Origin: Acidobacteriota bacterium
Lineage (GTDB): Bacteria > Acidobacteriota > Terriglobia > Versatilivoradales > Versatilivoraceae
Length of the DNA: 9,090 nt
Assembly (NCBI GenBank): GCA_028875135.1
Contig: JAPPFQ010000420.1
Span: 1-9,090 of the forward strand
Direction: 5' to 3'
Shown here: positions 6,241 through 9,090 of the stretch, piece by piece
Numbering within the stretch: position 1 is the first letter of the stretch
Layout of the letters: the number at the start of each line of letters is the position of its first letter
Translations under genes and position numbers: made by a program
The notes under the pieces: model-generated
Told to the model about the DNA's origin: nothing
The model's database searches: none
The model's input: only the letters and a program-made list of their open reading frames with translations

Positions 6241-6487
6241 CATTCAGCAGGTTCTTGATGTCGGACACATCCTTCTTCAGTTGCCCGATATCGCCTTCCA
6301 TCCGATCCATCCGGCCGGACATAGAGGAAACCAGTTGCAAGGATTGTCTCTGAATCTCTGCAAGAGATCCAAACGAACCCTTCAGTTCTCCAACGACCCC
6401 GGCGAGTTCTCCAACCATCCCTGGGAGTTTTCCAACGATCCCTGCGAGTTCTTCAACTTTGCCTGTGAGGACATCCAGCTTGTCCAT
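6230..6487 (-). CDS. Small heptad-repeat (coiled-coil) protein, unknown function
   Basis: This is an 85-residue protein with no signal peptide and no cysteine. The start is well supported: AAGGAG lies six bases before the ATG at 6487. Residues about 11-45 consist of near-identical seven-residue units (ELAGIVG, KLPGMVG, ELAGVVG, ELKGSFG), with hydrophobic residues recurring at heptad spacing and frequent Gly. A more ordinary charged coiled coil follows (GRMDRMEGDIGQLKKDVSDI, about 58-77), ending in NLLNGRR. It should oligomerise as a helical bundle and probably stays in the cytoplasm. I do not recognise the family. It sits upstream of parDE on the same strand, but parDE has its own promoter, so a functional link is not shown. 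The opposite strand is also open here, but it lacks comparable start signals. Confidence 0.66.
   Translation of the reverse strand: MDKLDVLTGKVEELAGIVGKLPGMVGELAGVVGELKGSFGSLAEIQRQSLQLVSSMSGRMDRMEGDIGQLKKDVSDIKNLLNGRR
6384..6467. repeat. 21-bp tandem repeat, four copies, inside the coiled-coil gene
   Basis: Four adjacent 21-base units begin at 6384, 6405, 6426 and 6447. The first three are close matches (agttctccaac at the left end, an agtttt variant in the third) and the fourth is more diverged. Each unit is seven codons, so copy-number change would add or remove one heptad without shifting frame. A weakly similar unit may precede the array. Confidence 0.75.
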
Positions 6488-6516
6488 TGGTTTCTCCTTT
6501 CAGGTCGGGACACCTT

Positions 6517-6535
6517 GCCACTCTGCCGGAGTGGC
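6517..6535. promoter_or_regulatory. Perfect 7-bp hairpin upstream of the coiled-coil gene
   Basis: GCCACTC and GAGTGGC flank a five-base loop (TGCCG), about 30 bases upstream of the ATG at 6487 and outside the ribosome binding site. It could be an operator or a leader hairpin. There is no following T-run, so it is not a terminator. Confidence 0.35.
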
Positions 6536-6721
6536 TGTGCCTCAGACCGACAAGCACGCAGGGAGAAAGTACGAACGAGACTCCGATTGCTGTTTCGCGC
6601 CGTGGCGCCGGCGCTGCTCGATTTCCCCTCGAGGGATGGTGACCGTGGAATGGCCGGTGGGGAACTCATTGATCGGAATCCATCACCAGCATAGCACAAA
6701 CCCAAAGGGGCGAGTGATGGC
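6536..6721. other. Intergenic stretch with no recognised gene
   Basis: This lies between the hairpin upstream of the coiled-coil gene and the terminator of the TonB-receptor gene. Short frames are open on both strands, but none has a convincing ribosome binding site, domain or composition. The promoter of the coiled-coil gene should be here, but I could not identify convincing -35/-10 boxes. Confidence 0.4.
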
Positions 6722-6755
6722 AAAAAAAAGCCCCGTGCGAATCGCACGGGGCTTT
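6722..6755 (-). terminator. Strong intrinsic terminator of the TonB-receptor gene
   Basis: A perfect 13-bp stem (AAAGCCCCGTGCG at 6727-6739 with its complement at 6743-6755) closes over a three-base loop. Read on the minus strand it is followed by a run of eight T (6729-6722), the classic rho-independent form. It lies 27 bases past the TAG at 6784-6782 and separates the receptor gene from the coiled-coil and parDE genes. Confidence 0.93.
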
Positions 6756-6781
6756 GATAAAGGATCCGGCTTTCGGTGTTC

Positions 6782-9088
6782 CTAGAAGCCGAGGCGCAAG
6801 CGGAACACGATGCGGCGCGCTTCCCACCCGCTGGGCTGGAAGAGTCCGAAGTTGGCAGCGGAGATGTCGGTCGAGGAGGGACCCGAGGCGTTGCGGTGGT
6901 TCAGGACGTTGCTGATGTAGGTCTCGAAGTTGAAGTAGGGTCCGTTCTCGTACTGGGTCAGGTTGAACCGCTTGAACACGTTGAGATCGGTGCCCCAGTC
7001 ACGCGGCGCAATCAGCATCCCGCGGCTGGCGGTGCCGTAGCGGCCGATTCCCGCGGGCGGAATGGCGAAACAGGACTTGTTCCATCCGATGCCCGGCGTT
7101 TCGCCGAAGCCGTTGGGATTGCACAACTGGTCGGGCCGGCCGCTGGATCGTCCGGTGTTGGAGGGATCCGAACCGGAGTAGCCGGGCGTGAAGGCCGTTC
7201 CCGAGCCGCCGGTGAACTTGAAGGCGGCCGTCCAATCGCCGATAAGGGTGTTGAGGGCGCCGCCGATGTTGCCGGCGTATTGCCTTCCCTGGCCTACCGG
7301 GAGATCCCAGACCCCGCCCACGTACCAGCGCTGCCGGCGGATTCCGTTCTGGATCCCCTTGTCGCGCTTGCGGTCCAGCGGATCTTCGGCCTCGAAGCCG
7401 ATGGTGGAGGAAAACAGTCCCGGAATGACGTCGGCCAGGTTCTTCTTCCACTCGTACCAGGCTCTCATATAGATGCCCCGGCTGAACTGGCGGGTGGCTT
7501 CCACTTCCAGGCTGTGGAAGCTGCCGGTCCCACCCAGGTCGTGCCGGTCCACGAAGGAGAAGTTCGGGCCCCAGGGGAACTTGTCGGTCCGCTCGTCGAA
7601 GGGAATGGTGCTGGGGGTGGGAGTCTGCAGGTTGCTCCGATAGGGCCAACTGGTGCCCTTGGAGGCCACGTAGGAAATCCGCGAGGCCCAACCGTCGCCC
7701 AGGTCGTTCTCCAGGGTCAGGTTCCACTGCTGGTCGTAGGCCCAGGCGTCCTTGCGGCTGTTGAGGGGAATCCCCCGCACGCCCTGCTTGGAGACGGCGC
7801 CGGTGCCCGCGGGCAGAAAGGGATCCGTGAACGTCAACTGCGGCACGCCGTCGGTGATCACGTTGGGCCCGAACGTCTCCGATCCGGCGAAGGGTCCGCC
7901 CTCGCGGCCTCCCAGCCAGCCGGCCCGCCCGAGGCCACTAAAGCCTGCCCCGGCGATGGCGAAGGGCACGTGGTAGATGCCGTAGCCGGCCCGGATCACG
8001 GTAAAGTCGTTGATGCGATAGGCCAGCCCGAAGCGCGGAGAGATGTGGGCGGTAGTGAAGTTGACCAGGCTCTGGGGATAGCCGGCATCGCTGGCCCGCA
8101 CCACCGGAATCGCCCCCTGCGGCCACACCGGCACCACGTGGTGGAAGGCCCGGTCGGGAACCACCACCCGCAGGTTGTCGAAGTCGAAGTTGTAGAAGAG
8201 GCCGTTGGCGTCCGTCGGCGCGCCGAAGTGCTGAATGCGGGCGCCATAGGTCATGGTCAGACGCGGGGTCACCTTCCAGTCGTCCTGGGCGAAGAACCCG
8301 AAGTCGAAGCCGCGGGCGTGAACGGGGGCGCGGGAGGTTGCGATGGACGTCTCGCGGGGAATTCCCAGCAGGAAGTCGCCAATGTCGCTCCCGCTGTAAT
8401 GGCCGGTGAAGCGATACACACCCCAGGCGTCCGCACTGTTGACCGCCCCGAAGGGCCGCTCCCAGTTGGCCTCCACCCCGAACTTGATGAGATGGGTGCC
8501 CTTGTTGACGGACACGGCGTCTTTCATCACCCAGACCTTGGGATCGCTCCTGTTACCGCCGGCGCCGCAGCGTCCCAGGAAGGGAAAGGTGAGCTCGGTG
8601 GCCGAGAAGGAACCCGACAGGGCTCCCGGCTGGAATCCCCACAGCCCCGTGTAGATCTGGGGGCATCCGGGTCCCTCGGGAGAGGTGCGCCCGCCAAGGT
8701 CGATGCCGAACTCCCTGATCAGGGTGTTGCCGACGGTGGTGGCGCCCTTCTGGTCGTATCCCTGGTCGTTGGTCCCGAAGGTGAACTCGTTGATCACCGT
8801 GGGGGAGAACATGTGGGAATCCTGGACGCTCCACATGCGGGTGGCGTTGTCGCCGAACCAGGTCGAAAGCGAAATGGTGTTGCCTTCGTCCAGGACCCGG
8901 TTGTAGCCGTAGTGGTTGAAGGAGATGGTGTTGGTGTCGGTGATGGCGTGGTCGAGCCGCACGTGCCAGTCCTTCTCCACGTTGCTCCCGAATTGGAACC
9001 CATGAGTGTTGTCTACCAGGGTGCCCAAGGGGCTTACGGCATTGGGCATGGGAGCGTAATTCAAAGCCCCCCTCGCCGCCGGGCTGAT
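6782..9088 (-). CDS. Oar-like TonB-dependent receptor (carboxypeptidase-regulatory-like type), C-terminal part
   Basis: The minus-strand frame enters from the right edge with no stop and runs 768 codons to a TAG at 6782, so the N-terminal carboxypeptidase-like domain and plug lie outside the window. The first visible residues, ISPAARGALNYAPMPN, match the segment after the plug in Oar-type receptors (IDPVAxxLLxxxPLPN). The rest is outer-membrane beta-barrel: alternating aromatic/polar strands (HVRLDHAITDTNTISFNHYG, FGFFAQDDWKVTPRLTMTYG, FGLAYRINDFTVIRAGYGIY), a late cysteine pair in CNPNGFGETPGIGWNKSCF, and a C-terminal barrel strand ending RIVFRLRLGF with a terminal Phe as expected for BAM recognition. 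Such receptors are abundant in Acidobacteriota and take up large ligands with TonB energy; the ligand here is unknown. A TTG at 9064 is internal. A strong terminator follows. Confidence 0.9.
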   Translation of the reverse strand: MSPAARGALNYAPMPNAVSPLGTLVDNTHGFQFGSNVEKDWHVRLDHAITDTNTISFNHYGYNRVLDEGNTISLSTWFGDNATRMWSVQDSHMFSPTVINEFTFGTNDQGYDQKGATTVGNTLIREFGIDLGGRTSPEGPGCPQIYTGLWGFQPGALSGSFSATELTFPFLGRCGAGGNRSDPKVWVMKDAVSVNKGTHLIKFGVEANWERPFGAVNSADAWGVYRFTGHYSGSDIGDFLLGIPRETSIATSRAPVHARGFDFGFFAQDDWKVTPRLTMTYGARIQHFGAPTDANGLFYNFDFDNLRVVVPDRAFHHVVPVWPQGAIPVVRASDAGYPQSLVNFTTAHISPRFGLAYRINDFTVIRAGYGIYHVPFAIAGAGFSGLGRAGWLGGREGGPFAGSETFGPNVITDGVPQLTFTDPFLPAGTGAVSKQGVRGIPLNSRKDAWAYDQQWNLTLENDLGDGWASRISYVASKGTSWPYRSNLQTPTPSTIPFDERTDKFPWGPNFSFVDRHDLGGTGSFHSLEVEATRQFSRGIYMRAWYEWKKNLADVIPGLFSSTIGFEAEDPLDRKRDKGIQNGIRRQRWYVGGVWDLPVGQGRQYAGNIGGALNTLIGDWTAAFKFTGGSGTAFTPGYSGSDPSNTGRSSGRPDQLCNPNGFGETPGIGWNKSCFAIPPAGIGRYGTASRGMLIAPRDWGTDLNVFKRFNLTQYENGPYFNFETYISNVLNHRNASGPSSTDISAANFGLFQPSGWEARRIVFRLRLGF

Positions 9089-9090
9089 CA

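Noticed and set aside
6384..6467. Possible CRISPR array
   Set aside because: The 21-base units are directly adjacent with no spacers and lie in a coding frame.
6215..6694. Plus-strand frame of 159 codons with FSNDPGEF-type repeats
   Set aside because: The repeats reflect the 21-bp array; the minus strand has AAGGAG at the right spacing and heptad periodicity that continues outside the array.
7188..8906. Several short frames on both strands within the receptor gene
   Set aside because: They are out-of-frame or antisense shadows without start signals or recognisable domains.
9062..9064. TTG at 9064 as the start of the TonB-receptor gene
   Set aside because: The frame stays open to the window edge and the upstream residues ISPAARGA fit the conserved Oar-type segment, so this codon is an internal Leu.

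Overview
The window looks like chromosomal DNA from a GC-rich Gram-negative bacterium, most likely an Acidobacteriota member of the Bryobacterales/Solibacter type. That placement is inferred from gene families: a carboxypeptidase-regulatory-like (Oar-type) TonB-dependent receptor, a CRTAC1-like FG-GAP/ASPIC-UnbV protein beside a TPR protein, an IPT/TIG surface protein and a FecR-domain exported protein. No rRNA, tRNA, phage gene, IS element or CRISPR array is visible.

Layout, left to right. (1) Positions 1-820, minus strand: the N-terminal 273 residues of a membrane-anchored IPT/TIG protein that runs off the left edge. (2) An AT-rich divergent intergenic region (821-940) holds candidate promoters for both directions and a perfect 10-bp palindrome. 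(3) Positions 941-2434, plus strand: an exported protein with two FecR-like domains that look like an internal duplication. (4) Convergent to it, with a 2-bp gap, are two minus-strand genes: a TPR protein with a C-terminal EF-hand pair (5466-4312), then a seven-repeat FG-GAP/ASPIC-UnbV protein (4269-2437). (5) Positions 6069-5510, minus strand: a ParD/ParE-type toxin-antitoxin pair with a 4-base overlap, a strong ribosome binding site and a good sigma70-like promoter. (6) Positions 6487-6230, minus strand: a small heptad-repeat (coiled-coil) protein encoded partly by a 21-bp tandem repeat. (7) A strong intrinsic terminator (6722-6755) closes a large TonB-dependent receptor gene that enters from the right edge (9088-6782).

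How the genes may work together. Most products are exported or cell-surface proteins: an outer-membrane barrel, a periplasmic or secreted TPR/EF-hand protein, a propeller-like calcium-binding protein, a FecR-like envelope protein and an anchored Ig-like protein. The TPR/EF-hand and FG-GAP genes are the most convincing functional pair, since they are adjacent, co-oriented and both rich in Asp-based calcium-binding loops. The ParDE module and the small coiled-coil gene are accessory insertions between this pair and the receptor. I do not see a clearly new multi-gene system. The points most worth following up are the TPR-EF-hand/FG-GAP pair, the ungapped FecR duplication and the heptad-repeat miniprotein.
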